Part shown: piece by piece, positions 46,609 to 59,105 of the stretch
Layout: the number at the start of each line of letters is the position of its first letter
Position numbering within the stretch: the first letter of the stretch is position 1
Position numbers and translations under genes: made by a program
DNA from: Naganishia liquefaciens
Lineage: Eukaryota > Basidiomycota > Tremellomycetes > Filobasidiales > Filobasidiaceae
DNA: 64,000 bases
Direction: 5' to 3'
Assembly (NCBI GenBank): GCA_013423385.1
Contig: BLZA01000032.1
Coordinates: forward strand, 496,001 to 560,000
Notes under the pieces: generated by a model
What the model saw: only the letters and a program-made list of their open reading frames with translations
Databases searched by the model: none
What the model was told of the DNA's origin: nothing

Positions 46609-49600
46609 TCAATTTGACTTTGTGGTTCCATCAGGCGCAGGCAGAGTGGCGCTTTGGCCGTTCTGAGATTCTGTCGGGCCAAACGCGGCGTGTGTTTCCT
46701 CGCTATCATTCCATATGACCCTTCCTTCGAATTCTTCGGCATCGTCCCCCATCAACATCTTCCAGACCGACTGGTTGTTATAATGCTTGAATACTTCTTT
46801 GCCACCAGAATTGCCCTTTCGGTTCAGGCCCATACTCTCGAGCAGCTTCACGTCATCCTCTTCGCTGCCCTGGTGTCGTGCAGAATGATGCTCGATATCG
46901 ATGGGTTTTCCACTCATCAACGATAAGATCAGCAACCAACGGGCCGCATTAGCTGAAAAAGAGAGCGTGACGGTCAGACATGCGATTACCATTGATTAAA
47001 CTCTGTCAACGCACCGACCGTGAAGAAGTTCTCAGATGGACTCGCTTCGTCGGGATGTACAGCAGGATATGGCGCTCCAATGTCATTAACAAACTCCTCT
47101 GCAAGGCTATTAGGATCCGTCTTTGAAGGTTCCTCCTTCTCTTCGGGATGTACGAGCGGCGATTGGTCTGGACTTTCACTCCTTGGGGATCTCGTCATCT
47201 TACTGGGAGTGAAAGAACCCAGAATTGAACGATGTCGTCCGATAGGAGCAGTGTGCAAACTGTCCCTCCTACGACGACCGAGATTTAAGGCAGGGAGAAT
47301 CGGACGTTCGAGCTTGATCTTGCCCGTGAAAAAGTCGAAAAGTATGTCTGCCGTCTTCGAGGGTTCTCCAGGTGGAACGAGCCAGCCATTTACTCCATGC
47401 CTGACTTGCAAGGGGATGCCTAACGAGAGAGATGGGCATCAGGCAATGGTCGATGACCAAATCGCAACACTTACCTCCTGCGGTCGACGCAATAATTGGA
47501 ATTCGCTTCAGAATAGCTTCCGACACCTTGACTTCAAAGCCTTCACGGGTCGATAGCTGCGCAGCACACCAAGCTCCTTGCATAAGACACCCCAGGAGTG
47601 TATCGGAAGGTGGAGCTCTGACAATCGAGACGTCAGGTGCGACCAGGGCATACTCCTTGCTTTGCACGATCTGACACGTAAGAAGAAACAAATCGATGAG
47701 GTGACATTGAACAGAGGTGACGACATCACTAACCGTGTGAGCTTCTTCGTAGATCCTTGTCCCGTCAGGATCGTCGATCTACAAGGTGGCGCAGATCAAA
47801 TTTGCATAAAAGGTATTTTATCAATGTTGTCATTTTGAAGCACTCACTGAGCCGTGACCAACCACCACCAACATTGGAGGACTTTTCTTGTGTCCAGCCT
47901 TACCACGTCCAGTATCCTCGAGACGCTTCCTGAAGTCCAGATAAGCGGCAAGTAGATCAGGAATGCCCTTCGAGGGATCAAATCGAGCGACTTGAACGAT
48001 ATAGCCTCTAGACCAGTCTACAGCTACGCCACATTGCTGCAACGAGATCTGGTTGTACGCTTCGCGCAAGTGGTGCATGGCTTCTGCTCCGAGGGGTTTG
48101 TTCAGTCCATCGAGTGGGTCCGTTGCGGGCGGCATGAAGAGCACAGGCATGGCTTCCTTGATATTGCGGGGTACAAATGCCTCCACTGGATGAGCGATGA
48201 ACAAATCGGTCTGCTCGATGAAGCCCGAAATGTAGTTCCACACATGGGCCTGCGGAGTATGACCTCGATCAACGAGGTCACTGCGGACTTGTATGTGACT
48301 TCGGAAGATGATCTTGGCGTCCGGCGTGTGCCGCTTGATCAAGGGGATCAGGGCTGTCAGTTGTGGATCGTCGATGACGATGATGCGATCGCTAAAGAGA
48401 CGGTCGGCATGGGGTAGCCAAAATTTGTTGAAATTAGTTTCGGTCCATCCTTCAAAGTTCTTGCTATGATCCGGCATCAAATCCTTGTCTGCTTCGGCAA
48501 CACCTTGCAAAATATTGTGAAAGTTTTTCGTAATGGCGAACACCCGGGGATGCCCTGACACCGGTATCAACTTCAGCAACCGTATCGTATCAGTTTTGTT
48601 TTAACGCACCATATGGCACTGCCCAAAGTCCATCGATTCCGACTAGCCTGATCAGCAGAAATAGTCAGATCGACGGTACAACCACTGCCTGTACCGATCA
48701 CTAACTTCCACAGCCTCACCAAAGCATTTTGCAACAGGGCCACGCCGCCGCCTTGAGGGGTGGCGGAGAAACGACAAAGCTTGATATTGTTCCCTTTGAC
48801 GTGTCGCACAAGCGCCAAGAATCGCTTCCATAGCTTGGGACTTGTTGATTGTTTGTAGTACTCGAGGGCAGCGATGTGGATCAAGCCTCCCGCATCAACC
48901 TCGACTGTCTGATCGCGTTCATCTTGTCCGACAACAACAGCGGAATGAATGGCGGGACTCAGGTGCTTGATTGCCTCTTTTACAGCGTTCTGTGCGAAGT
49001 ATTCCGAAGAGGGTTCGGGAAGGCCGTCGAACAGTAACGTGGGGCTGGGGATCAGGAAAGGAATCGCCTGCGGCGCGTGTAACATGAGACACCGAAAACA
49101 AGTGCGGCTCAGCGTAAAAGTGTAGCTTACATTCAAGTGCTGGTAGAAGGAAGGCAAGAAGATCGGGCAATTCTTGAGGACGCCTGGTAAGGGTTCCGAG
49201 ACTGCAAAGATCTGGAAGACCGTGCTCTTTCCCTCGGCTACTTGCAGCGAATCTCGACAGACCCTTGCAGCGATCTTCTTGACTTCGTCCCAGCCATCTT
49301 CTCCGCGGTCTTGACCGTGACGCAAGTCAATCACCATGGAGTCAAAACCGCTCTCCAAATTTGAAACGCCATCGGAAAGTATGGCCGCCCAGGTGAGAAG
49401 GTGATAGCCTTCTGCGAGTTTGTCTTCCTCGGTGCGCCTCACCTCCTCTGGTCTATCCGCACCATACCCATACTCGCCAATGTAAGCCTTGATGGCATCG
49501 TACCCGAACAGAAGCCGGAAATGTATACCGACGTAGGTGTCGTCGTGTTGTCGGCTGTGTCTCGCAGTTCGGATTTTGAGACTGTGGATCTTGTGCTTGT

Positions 49601-49767
49601 GACGGTCAGGCATGTGAGGTGCTGGGCTTGAAGTGCGAGAGAGGGCAAGTCTGCCTGTTATCGAAGGAGTCCACGACATTGCCTAGAGAAGTCGAATATA
49701 TGGGTCGGCGTTTATGGATCTCGGTACTTGAGGAGCTACTTGTAGCCTGTCCGTGAACGTCAGTCAT
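46609..49767 (-). CDS. Fungal trehalose phosphorylase / CCG-9-like (GT4)
   Basis: Reversibly converts trehalose and phosphate to glucose plus alpha-glucose-1-P with retention of configuration; cytosolic. Seen: a variable N-terminal domain (MTDVHGQATSSSSSTEIHKR, KHKIHSLKIRTARHSRQH, GYHLLTWAAILSDGVSNLES). Then the Rossmann core: FSATPQGGGVALLQNALVR, GHPRVFAITKNFHNILQGVA, VIDDPQLTALIPLIKRHTPD, KIIFRSHIQVRSDLVDRGHT, GYIVQVARFDPSKGIPDLLA and VVVGHGS. The GT4 EX7E motif is EGFEVKVSEAILKRIPIIAS, followed by GIPLQVRHGVNGWLVPPGEP. There is a Ser/Pro/Glu-rich insertion of about 90 residues (SKMTRSPRSESPDQSPLVHP) before the C-terminal helix VFKHYNNQSVWKMLMGDDAE. Stop at 46609. N-terminal exon joins near 49.6 kb are uncertain. 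Confidence 0.87.
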
Positions 49768-52700
49768 CAACTTATAGGTGACATGACGACGCTTTGTCCT
49801 TTGTGCAGCGTTCCGGTCCAGCTTCGGAGGTAGCCGCTGCTGCCAAGCTGAGCCGATGATTGCTGACGTATACTGGTACAATGACTGTCAGCATGAATTG
49901 AGTCGAGGTCGCGTGGTCGTCAAGTGCGTAGGAGTTCGAACCCGTGGCAGGGACTGTGCGGAAGTGTGTATATGTGGCACGGCGGTCGCTGCTTTGGCTG
50001 GCTTGATGAGCCCAGTCGACAGGATTGAATGCCCGCCAGAATACTGCTGCCCAGCTTACTATCCCACACATGATTCAATCATGACTCACGTGATGACGTA
50101 CGTGTACGTCAGGGTTTCACCTATGAGGAATCTCGGCTCTCTGTCTGATCTTGCTTTATCACCTTTTGTGAAAGAAAAACTTGACCGGTGTGATCTGTCC
50201 GATTTGAGACGGCCCCGTGTGACCTCCGATGTCGACTGTCCTGTCATCTAGCAATCTGCCGCTCGTGATTGCGGGACGACGTGCCCTGATAGGCGTCACA
50301 TGAAAAATGAAAGCGATCTGCCCGCCTTTTTTCCAGTCACAAGTGAGATCACTCTTGCATGTCTACTGGCCTGGCCAGAATGTCTGTGTGATCCATCTGG
50401 CTGATGCAGTCTTCTTTGGCTGGGGATATTAGCCGATGTGATTTACCTTGTGATCTCGAGACGAAATTTGTAGATCACAAGAGAAGATCACAGAGATTTG
50501 AAACCCCCTCAAGGCCCAAGGACTGCTCATTGCAAGGAGACCAGCTAGCAGTCAGGATTTCAGAAGAGTTGCCTGCAGAAGTATAGCAATTGGCGGATTC
50601 ACTTATAGAAACGGCTGTTGTGGTATGCTCCCAAACAAAGCAGGGGGCAACTGGCTGAGCAACAGGGTGTTAGAGATTCGATCAGCAAGCGGCATTGGAC
50701 GCCACCTTGTCAAGATCCGATTCACGGAATGTTTGCTCGACGGGTCGGCTCAATTGCATGAGTAAAGGGTATACGGTGCTCGCACGATTGAAAATCCAAA
50801 ATCCAAGAGTTCATCCAAAAATCCTGGCACATAGAGATCTCCAACTTCCCTCCTGACAAGTTCATGTCCGACCTTGCGATGTACGCAAACAGTCCTTACC
50901 GACCGCTGTCCAATCCCGTGACATGGGCTACGCGTGAACATGTTCACTTCCACCTGATCTCGGTTCAAATACTGCGCAATATCGCTCGGAATGGATAAAT
51001 GGATAGATTGTCTGTTGAACAGATACCATATTTATGTTGCGTGGGGGAGGGCAGATGAGCAGGCGAGGGAGAGGGAATGTGGATTCTTGCAACTACCTGT
51101 GTTGTTTTAGTGGCCGCTTGAAGGGAGAACGTGGACCTTTGACTAAACGTGATCCATTTTTACCGCTTTCGAGCGGCCAGCAGGCTAAGCATCTCCCTTG
51201 CTTGAGCTAGGCAGGAACAAACAAGGGACGAACGTACCGAGCCCATGCTTCAGACATGCGAGCCAATCAGATACATTCATGTCATGCAACGGTAATTTGA
51301 TTCACTTTTCGAGCCTTGCTTGATAGGACAACAGCTTCAATGTTGTATACGTGCAAAATCCCATCCGCATTTGTACCTAGATATATTTGAATACTCGCTT
51401 CTTCTGATGATTAACACACTTGAATCCTGCATCGTTTCTCTGTCATTCAGCAGGAGCTTGAATTGTTGCTTTGATACTTAGGGTCAGGATCATCACGCGT
51501 CATCCGGAGACAAGCAATCATCTATAGACCGATGATGGGCTTAAAGAAGGCTCTACAAAGGTGAGTACTGAGGCAAATGATCGGTAAGTACCGTCATTCC
51601 CCGAACGAAAAGCCGAGAATAGCTATTCCTCAAGATTAGCTTGCGCCTGAAGTATTCTTCAGCTTGAAGATTGGTTAATTGGGGCAAAACAAAACGGGGT
51701 ACTCAGCTAAAATGTCAAGAAGTCAGTCTATATGGGTATATATTGGCTAAACCGATCACTAGTCGGCACTCTATGATATGTTCAAAGCCCACAGGTGATT
51801 AGACGTGAAAATCTGAAGCCGTGAACGTACAGATCTTGAGATTGTGAAACATAGACATAACAGAAATCAAGATCACGAAGAATAAGTGAATTTTGAAGAA
51901 ACATGCCATACAATCGCGGAGGCCGACGCTGATCCAGTTGATAGTTGACAAGATTGTTATCGGATTCATCCGGCAGCTACCGGTCAACATGCGTTTACAC
52001 TTCCGCTGCTAATTGATACGAATTTCAATTCACAAGGACAATGTCTTGCTGTCGATCGTCTACTGTCGCTCTAAATGTGATTGATTCCGGTGCAGCGAAA
52101 TATAAGCTTCCTACTTGAGCAATCTTGCCAGACAAGACTTTGATCTCGAGTGGTGACGATGTCTGCAAGATATAGCCGCATCCATGAAGCTAGTCAGCTG
52201 ATGACGCTTCGTCTTCTTTGCAATTGACGCGATTGATCTTGTCCCATTGTTCCTCAGAATTCAAAGTCACCCTGAGCTTCATCGGGCACACTCAGCTCTT
52301 TCTAATCCATGAAACCACTTCAAACAAAAGACTTGCAGGCATATAAGAAATTGTAGAATTTGTCTATCCGGTAGTCTTCAGTGAGCCTGAAGCTCAACAC
52401 TGGCGAGACGCTGCGTTTATGATATACACTACCGCCTGTAGCAGAATTGCGCATTATGAGTATCCGTTGATCACGAAAAAATTTTCCCTCAATCTCACGA
52501 TAAATGAACGCTTTTTGACAGGAAAGTCATCACTGTTAAGAAAGATGTAATACAGGGCATAGGTCTGACTCGAAGTTCCCGGCATAGATAAAGGATGAGA
52601 GAACTGATTGTAGTCTTCCTTGAAATCTCAACATTAAATGATTTAGCTATGGGTAAGTTATTCTGCTTACCAGATCCTTTATGCCAAAAGATCGTCCTTC

Positions 52701-55700
52701 GACCAGCGAAAGAAAGTTTTCTTCGATCAGGGCACATTATTATCTTCGTTTGCAAGTTCTGCAACAAAAGAACTTGTCGGACTTACCTCGCTTTTATCGT
52801 ATGGGCAAGCAATCGCTTACCGTCTAAATGTGACAGTTAAATAGTCGATCTCAGCATGAAGAATTGATCGACTCTACTTTTTTAGCTTGCAATGCTGAAA
52901 GAGAAATCCAAGGGAGAACGTTAGAGGCTTTGAAAGTATGTTCACCGTTCCTTACTGCGTAAATTGCTGGCAGAATGTCGGAACCCTCGGGTCCAAACGA
53001 TCGGTAGTGATATCAAATCAAAAACGCTTCAAACGTCTTTTCAGGCCATGGATAAATACGAACTTTGCTCGTGCAATTGTTGCGGTCTTTGCTGAGCTGA
53101 ATTGCCCTGATTCATGACTACCCATTTCAGATATTCTCATTGCACATCGATCAATAGCTCATTGCTCTTTTCTACCAGTGTTCAAGTCTTGCGCTATAGA
53201 CTTCACAATTGTCGCGGCTGATGCGGCTTGGTGTATAATCATTTTACAGCTGTTGTTGGGCACCTCATAAGGTCTCAACCCTCAAATAGGCCGGCTGTCC
53301 TGGAACGGTCGAAGACTGCCTTGGAATAAAAAACAGACCGGCGGTAGACGCAAAAGGGAAGTTTTGCTGAATTTCGACATTGAATAGCATTGCACATGAA
53401 AGCTGGACGACTATCTCGACAGGTGTGGACAGAAAAAGTCTCAAAAAGCATACAGTGAGCTTGAAACTTTGGACGCTGTCGGTTTCTGTCAAATGGTAGC
53501 TCGTTATGTGTGCATGCTTCAGTGCTTCGCTTGAGATTCTAAAACAGAAGACATTGGCGCATTTGTTCCAAGAAGGTGAGGTGTTGTGTCACGGTCAGAT
53601 GTTTGCATGATGAGAGGAAGTGTTGAACATTTTACACGACTCTATGGATAACATAATGCTCAGCCTCAAAGGCGTTTCAAAAATACAGCGTGTAACAAGT
53701 ACTATAGAGCATCGCATAACTACCTGTGTATTATAGGGCTGTTAGCCTGTTTGCTCGCTGGCTTGGCAGCAACACTGAACAATGAGTTTGGCAGTATTGA
53801 TAGCATCTGGAGGATTGTTCAGGCCCTAAAATCAGCAGCGCAGGTGAAAACCTTCATCAACAATTGTCGAGGTAGACGGTGTCTGTTCAAGATCCCCTGC
53901 CTGAATCATGATCCTACCAGGAGTCTCCATTTTGAGTGTTCATTATGCTGACCAGACTTGACTTAAATCTCACCGTTGTGTCCGTGCCGTCCTTTTGTTT
54001 TGCTTTCAGCTGAAAAGCACTTTCCGTGCGCAAGATTCATTGAAAATCGGCCACAATTAGGTTCCCGCTCGGCAACGACAAAGGAAGCAAGTTGATCGCA
54101 CATCAATATATGCCAGAGCGTACGGACTGGCAACTGCGGAAACTCGTTGTATCGTTTGAGAATGTTTTCCTGGCTATGTATCTCTTGCTTTAATCAGTTG
54201 TCACTGCCTATTCATGGTCCTCATCCTGTTTACTTGCGCTTCCAGAGGTCTTTTTTTGCGTACATCAGATCACTGTTCCGCGCGGAGGTCGGCCCGGCAA
54301 TATAGTCGGAGATGTTTCTTGAGCGCTGTCTCTGCGTGCATCCACGAATCACCACATCAACACTTGTCTGTTTGCCTAGATTGCACTTCACTCCGGATAA
54401 TACACGATTGCTTTTTCTCTTGAAAGTCAAGAGCGCCTGCTGTGATCTGTGAGTATCGTTTTACCTGATTTCCTGCGATTACTAACGCTGTGCGGAAAAC
54501 CGAGCATTATAGAAATCTTGCTCCGCTATCACAAAAATCGCTGGTGTCTCAGAGAATCTCGCTGTCATATCATATCGATGTTGCCATCAGCCTTCGAAGA
54601 ACCCTCGTCAGTCGCGTGTTTTAAGTCGATACTGTGCTCATAGTCCCCTGAACTCGCTGATATGCTTGCCCCACTGTCAGTCAAGAGGCTCTAAGGTTTT
54701 CGGTTCCATATCATTGGCCGAAAATTTATCCAAGTGACAGCATCCGCGGATCATGGCGCACACTCTCAGCGGTTCTCCTTCAGCTTCAGTGCTTGGGAAT
54801 CAAAGCTCAGCATCAGGCTGTCATTTCAAGTTTTGGGGATCTCGTGTGTCGTGTGTCTCAATTCGGCAGTCTTGCCCTCAAGCAGAATTGATGTCGCAGA
54901 GTACACGTCATACGAAATGAAACGACGGTCTGTGCAGTGAGGACAACACCCCATCGCGCAGCACGACTTCAGATCACTTGTGTCAGGAGTCCCGCTTCAG
55001 TAGAGTTACCCCTCGGACTCTCGTGCTCCACCGAGGCACTGGATTTCAAATCCTGTCAAATCCTTCTACTTTGACCATGCAGGTTTCTTCGGAGCGAGAA
55101 GTATTGTAGCGCTAACCGCGTACGCCAGAGTTTTGCGTATACCGCTATTCTCCTTCATTATACTTTAATCACATCATTTTTTATCCTACCCTCTGATTCA
55201 TCATCGAATATGAGGCCTATTTCGGAAGACGCAGCATCTTGAGAACTGGCTACACTTGTATCATCGTTAAAGAACGACGACAGTGGTTCGTTGAGGGCGT
55301 GCAGTGACAACCTATGCGGATCCTTTATCACCCGCATCGCTTGACCTCTTGCATATCAAAGTTAATCGATCGCTGTGGTCCGCTCTGACTCATTCGACAC
55401 ATACGAGCGCTTGACCTCGAAGCTGATGAGCAATTGGCGAAAATCGGGTGTGATATACACATGATACAAATCAAGTCAGTGAACTAGCTCTTGAAGTGTA
55501 TAGACATATCTTGAATTGAGGTGGTGATCGAGTTTGATGCACAAAATCTCCAAAGTAATGAAAAATAGTAAGCGGGACGAATAAGGAATTACGTACGATA
55601 ACGGGCCAAAGTCTGAAATCACCGTTTGCGTATCCGATGGCGAGCCGTTAGGCAGGTCGTAGCCTGTGATAGCTGAGAGGAAGGTTATGTAATCGGTCGA

Positions 55701-56392
55701 ACGGAACTCCGAGCATCCAGCGCGACTCATACGAAGGGACTTGTCTCACGATATCTCCTGTGCGAGAAAGAGAACCAGCATTGACAGAAATCAGCTAACA
55801 AAAGCAGTCTGTGGGTTAGAGAAAACGAGAAAAGTGAAAACAAAATAGACTGACAGGCGCTGCTTTGGTCTCTCTGGGTAGCTCCTTTATCGGCTCTATG
55901 GATTCATCTTTTGGCACGACTACTTTCACGGGTCATTCGTCACTCTCTCAGCAAAGCAAAGTTGTTTAACTGGATAAGGCTGATTTCGAGTCAGCATGGA
56001 TGCAGGTGATAATCCTGTTCCTTCCCTCCGCTTGATGACCACCACATCGTAGCGCGGGAACAGAGGTTTGGCGGGTATATGCAAAGCGGTTATCGTTCAA
56101 ATCGTTTCTCGAACACAGCGAAACACCTAACATCGCGGCAGAACTTCCATGATCGATCTCCTTAGCTTGTTTCAATTTAAGGTCAGCCATTGAAAATTTC
56201 AGCGCAAGTCCTCTCAGGTTGAATACATTTTTTCAATTTCAGGAAAGCGAAAACATATTATCCTAATCGCCCGTCCGTAAAGCTGACATGGGTATGATGT
56301 CGAAAGCATGGCGTACCCTTCTTTCTGATCGAGGTCGCCTTCATTAGTAAGCATCTAGATCCATAGATTCTGTTCAGTGTTGGCCGCCGCGA
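49768..56392. other. Long gene-free, AT-richer region
   Basis: About 6.6 kb between trehalose phosphorylase and SF3A1. By eye the base composition shifts to roughly 40-47% GC against about 53% in flanking genes. Stops are dense in all six frames and the longest ORFs are about 60-90 codons. None shows a domain or clear splice chain. No tandem array, terminal inverted repeat or transposase motif is seen. The first few hundred bases should hold the trehalose phosphorylase promoter. Possible natures: centromere-like or other heterochromatic DNA, long noncoding transcript, or decayed genes. See the separate weak candidate at 55476-56190. Confidence 0.55.
55476..56190 (-). CDS. Weak coding signal at the right end of the gene-free region
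   Basis: Not recognised. Minus-strand pieces look locally protein-like: MADLKLKQAKEIDHGSSAAM (56190); an overlapping frame LHIPAKPLFPRYDVVVIKRR; KVVVPKDESIEPIKELPRET ending before GTCAGT; an acceptor TTTCTCGCACAG; then MSRAGCSEFRSTDYITFLSA before a GTACGT donor. I could not join them in one consistent frame. It could be a multi-exon orphan gene, a decaying gene, or chance. Confidence 0.2.
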
Positions 56393-56470
56393 TTGATTCT
56401 AGACTCTTGCGTAGCGGATGTACAACTTCATGCGAGCAGACTTTTCTTCCGGGCAGACAGGGCAACTTCC

Positions 56471-58491
56471 CTACTTTCGTTTGACATCCTTCATGCTGAG
56501 CACTACCAGATCACCGTCATCAAGATTTGTCGCCGCCAACGTAGCACCATTCTTAAGGTTGACATTGCCATATGCCAGTTGCATCTTACTCATGGGCAAA
56601 GGGGCGTCGATAATTTTGACGATACGATCACGCAAGGTGGAGACCAAAAAATGGAGCGGCAGCTCGGGGATCTCAATGATGGCGCCATTGAGTTTCCATT
56701 CGGGCTTGTCGGGCACCGATGGCAATTGGACCGAAAGAGTGATCGGTTCCGGGTGCATACGGATCCAGTCGGCTTCCTGTATTTTGAATAGTCAGTCATC
56801 GTGCGCGACACGGGATACGAGGGGACTCACGGGATAGAACTGGCCACCGGGCAATTTGGCGATCCTCGGACGCTTCGGGACTGGCTGGCCCATTTGTCCG
56901 TCTTCGTATGGTCTGACCTGGCCGGCGAGTTGTGGCGGCATACCCATGGGCGAGCCCATTGGCATCATGCCCATCGGACTGGCGGCACCAGGAGTGCCCA
57001 TGGCAGCTAGCCGAGAAGGATGAATGCCGCTGGCACCGGCGCCGTCGACGGGACGAGGGGGAAGTCCTGCTGGGGAGGCACCCTGATATCCAGGCGGGTA
57101 CATGGAAGGGTCGTAGCCAGCTTGTTGGTCAGGATACGGCATGTACCCAGGGTATCCCTGAGGGTTCTGCAACATGGCACTCGGGGCGGACGGCGCTGAT
57201 GGACCGGCAGAGATTGTCGCGCCGCTAAAGGCCGTCGAGCCGCCGGGAGTCGGAGCGCCGGCGCCGAGAGCGGGCGGAAGGGCGGCAGCGACACCGAGCT
57301 GAGGTCCAGGAGCCTGCGACAGGTCCTTGCTAAAGGAGAGAGGATGAGCTAGAGCACAAGTGTGGCCACGATGACTTACGCGTTGAGACCTGCACGCTGT
57401 CGGATGCCCTCGATCTGGTCCTCGAGACTGTATTTCTGCTGGAAGGCCTCTTGTGTTCGAGTCTTGCTCGCCAAGTGTCCATCGTACACAATTTGCTCCT
57501 TGGCCTTTCTCGCGGCACGCTCTTCGGCTTCCTCTCTTTTTCTGCGCTCTTCGTCCTCGGCGGTACCGAACAAGTCGGTACGCGCTGATGCGAGTTGCTT
57601 GAGAGAGGCCGAAACGTCGGCGTTTTGCAGGAGCTGTGCCGCCTGGGTCTTTTTCTGGTCGAGCAGTTGCTTCTGTTCCTTCCACTTGGGGTCGAGAAGC
57701 TCGATACGGATATGCTCGGAGATTTCCGTTTCCGGAATGGCCTGTTTACAGTACGGACAAATACTGGTAGGCACGTTGACGTTCTTTCGGGATCGCGGCA
57801 CGTAATCCTTTCGGATCTTCATTCCGGCCTGTCCGAGCGCCTTTGCTTGGATCGCACGGGCGCGGTCGAGTTCTTCTTGCTCGCGCAGACGCTTTTCCCG
57901 GGTCTCCTCGTCTTCGCTCTCAACGGGCACGACCATTTCCTGGTCGGCCTGTTCCTCTGCTGGGGCGTCATCTTGCTCGTCGCGTTGGGCATTCTCCTCG
58001 ACAATCATGGCCGCCATGCGTCGTTCATTGAGATTGAGCATTTGCATGGCCTGGACAGTTGTAGGCGGCGGCAAATCGATCGTCTGATCGGTCGAGGTGA
58101 ACTCGATGGTCTGAACGACGGCGAAATCGTCCCAATCAATCTGTCCAAAGGCGACGGCCTCTTCCTCCTTTTCAGCCTTGATCCGTGCCTCCTTGTCCTG
58201 TGCGACTTTTTCCCACGCGGCTCGGTTGCGCGCGCGCTCGAGCACGGCCCACTTGTCGGTGGCGAGACGCTCGAGGAGTTCCGGCGGCGGGTTGAGGACG
58301 CGAGAGTAGCATTCGACGGTCCTGTTAAAGTAGCCAAAGAGGGAATGTGTGGGCCGGAGAAAGTCGAATTGCGGATTACGGCCTTCTTTGATGGAGAGCG
58401 AGTTGAGGAATGCACGACCGCGACGTGCGACAAACAGGGCGGTCAGGCGGAGAATGTCGCTGCGGGAAGCTGTCAGCAAGGGAGTCCGGTG

Positions 58492-58527
<36 letters not shown>

Positions 58528-59105
58528 GCTGTCGCGACTCACAGGTCCTTGGCCGTCACGTTGGGCAAGTCCAACGCCCATTCCCACGCCTCGGGCTCCT
58601 TCAACCTCTCGAGCGCCTTTTTCTGCTCCCGAGCACGCATCTCTTCGCGCTCACGCGTGACTTGGTCCCGGTTGTCTTGACCTTCTTGACCATTGACGGG
58701 AGCCCCCGGTGCTGCTGCTGCTGCTGCTGCTGCTGCAGTGTTTGCCGCGGCAGCCGATGCCGCTCCATTCGCCGTCACGGCCTGTTCCCCGTCCTCCTTT
58801 ACGCGCTCGATCATGTACCGATAGTACCTGTGGAACGGATCCGAGTCTCGCAAAAAGGAAAACTTGGGATCGCTCTTTTGGTGCTCTCTGATCTTGTCCT
58901 CGAGCTGCTGCGGCAAGGGGGATTTTGCAATGTGGATGGCCGTCTTGTCGATGATGGATCTGATTTCGCGCGACGGGTAGATGATGTTGGCGAGCAGCGC
59001 GGCGGACGGCTTTTCGCCCGCTGGCGGTGTCGGGGCCGCTGCCGCTGCCGCCATGGCGGGAGGCTGATCGTGGCCGTTGACTGGCGGGGGCAGAGAGAGC
59101 GACAT
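56471..59105 (-). CDS. Splicing factor 3A subunit 1 (SF3A1/PRP21)
   Basis: Part of the U2 snRNP SF3A complex, needed for pre-spliceosome assembly; nuclear. Seen: MSLSLPPPVNGHDQPPAMAA, then SURP1 (IIDKTAIHIAKSPLPQQLED, DPKFSFLRDSDPFHRYYRYM), a poly-Ala stretch encoded by a GCT repeat, and a Glu/Arg linker. After one intron, SURP2 follows (DILRLTALFVARRGRAFLNS, FDFLRPTHSLFGYFNRTVEC), then the PRP21 region (IDWDDFAVVQTIEFTSTDQ, PPPTTVQAMQMLNLNERRM, DYVPRSRKN, CPYCKQAIPETEISEHIRIE, LLDPKWKEQKQL). A Pro/Gly/Met-rich linker comes next (MGMMPMGSPMGMPPQLAGQV, PVPKRPRIAKLPGGQFYP). The C-terminal ubiquitin-like domain ends LAATNLDDGDLVVLSMKDV with stop at 56471. Three introns, at about 58.54-58.46, 57.38-57.33 and 56.83-56.77 kb. 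Complete. Confidence 0.95.
58496..58525. repeat. (GA)n microsatellite in SF3A1 intron
   Basis: Fifteen GA dinucleotides in the intron between the SURP1-linker and SURP2 exons (CT repeat on the coding strand, next to the polypyrimidine side). Confidence 0.9.
58711..58735. repeat. GCT trinucleotide repeat coding poly-Ala in SF3A1
   Basis: Eight perfect gct units. On the SF3A1 coding strand they read as GCA codons within a run of alanines between SURP1 and the Glu/Arg linker. Confidence 0.9.

Noticed and set aside
49930-49990. tRNA-like box B (ggttcgaactcc on the minus strand)
   Set aside because: No matching box A at the right distance and no acceptor or anticodon stem could be drawn.
55018-55110. 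tRNA-Ser-like segment on the minus strand (tggtcaaagtagaagg, gatttgaaatcc)
   Set aside because: The anticodon-like arm pairs, but no T-loop TTCRA or closing acceptor stem follows. Probably coincidence or a very old relic.
50000-56400. Transposon or mating-type locus explanation for the gene-free region
   Set aside because: No transposase, reverse transcriptase, terminal repeats, homeodomain, pheromone-receptor or convincing CaaX pheromone ORF was seen.
57595-58680. 361-codon plus-strand ORF
   Set aside because: Exact antisense of the SF3A1 coding exons. Its Leu/Arg-rich product reflects the reverse complement of Glu/Lys-rich coding sequence.
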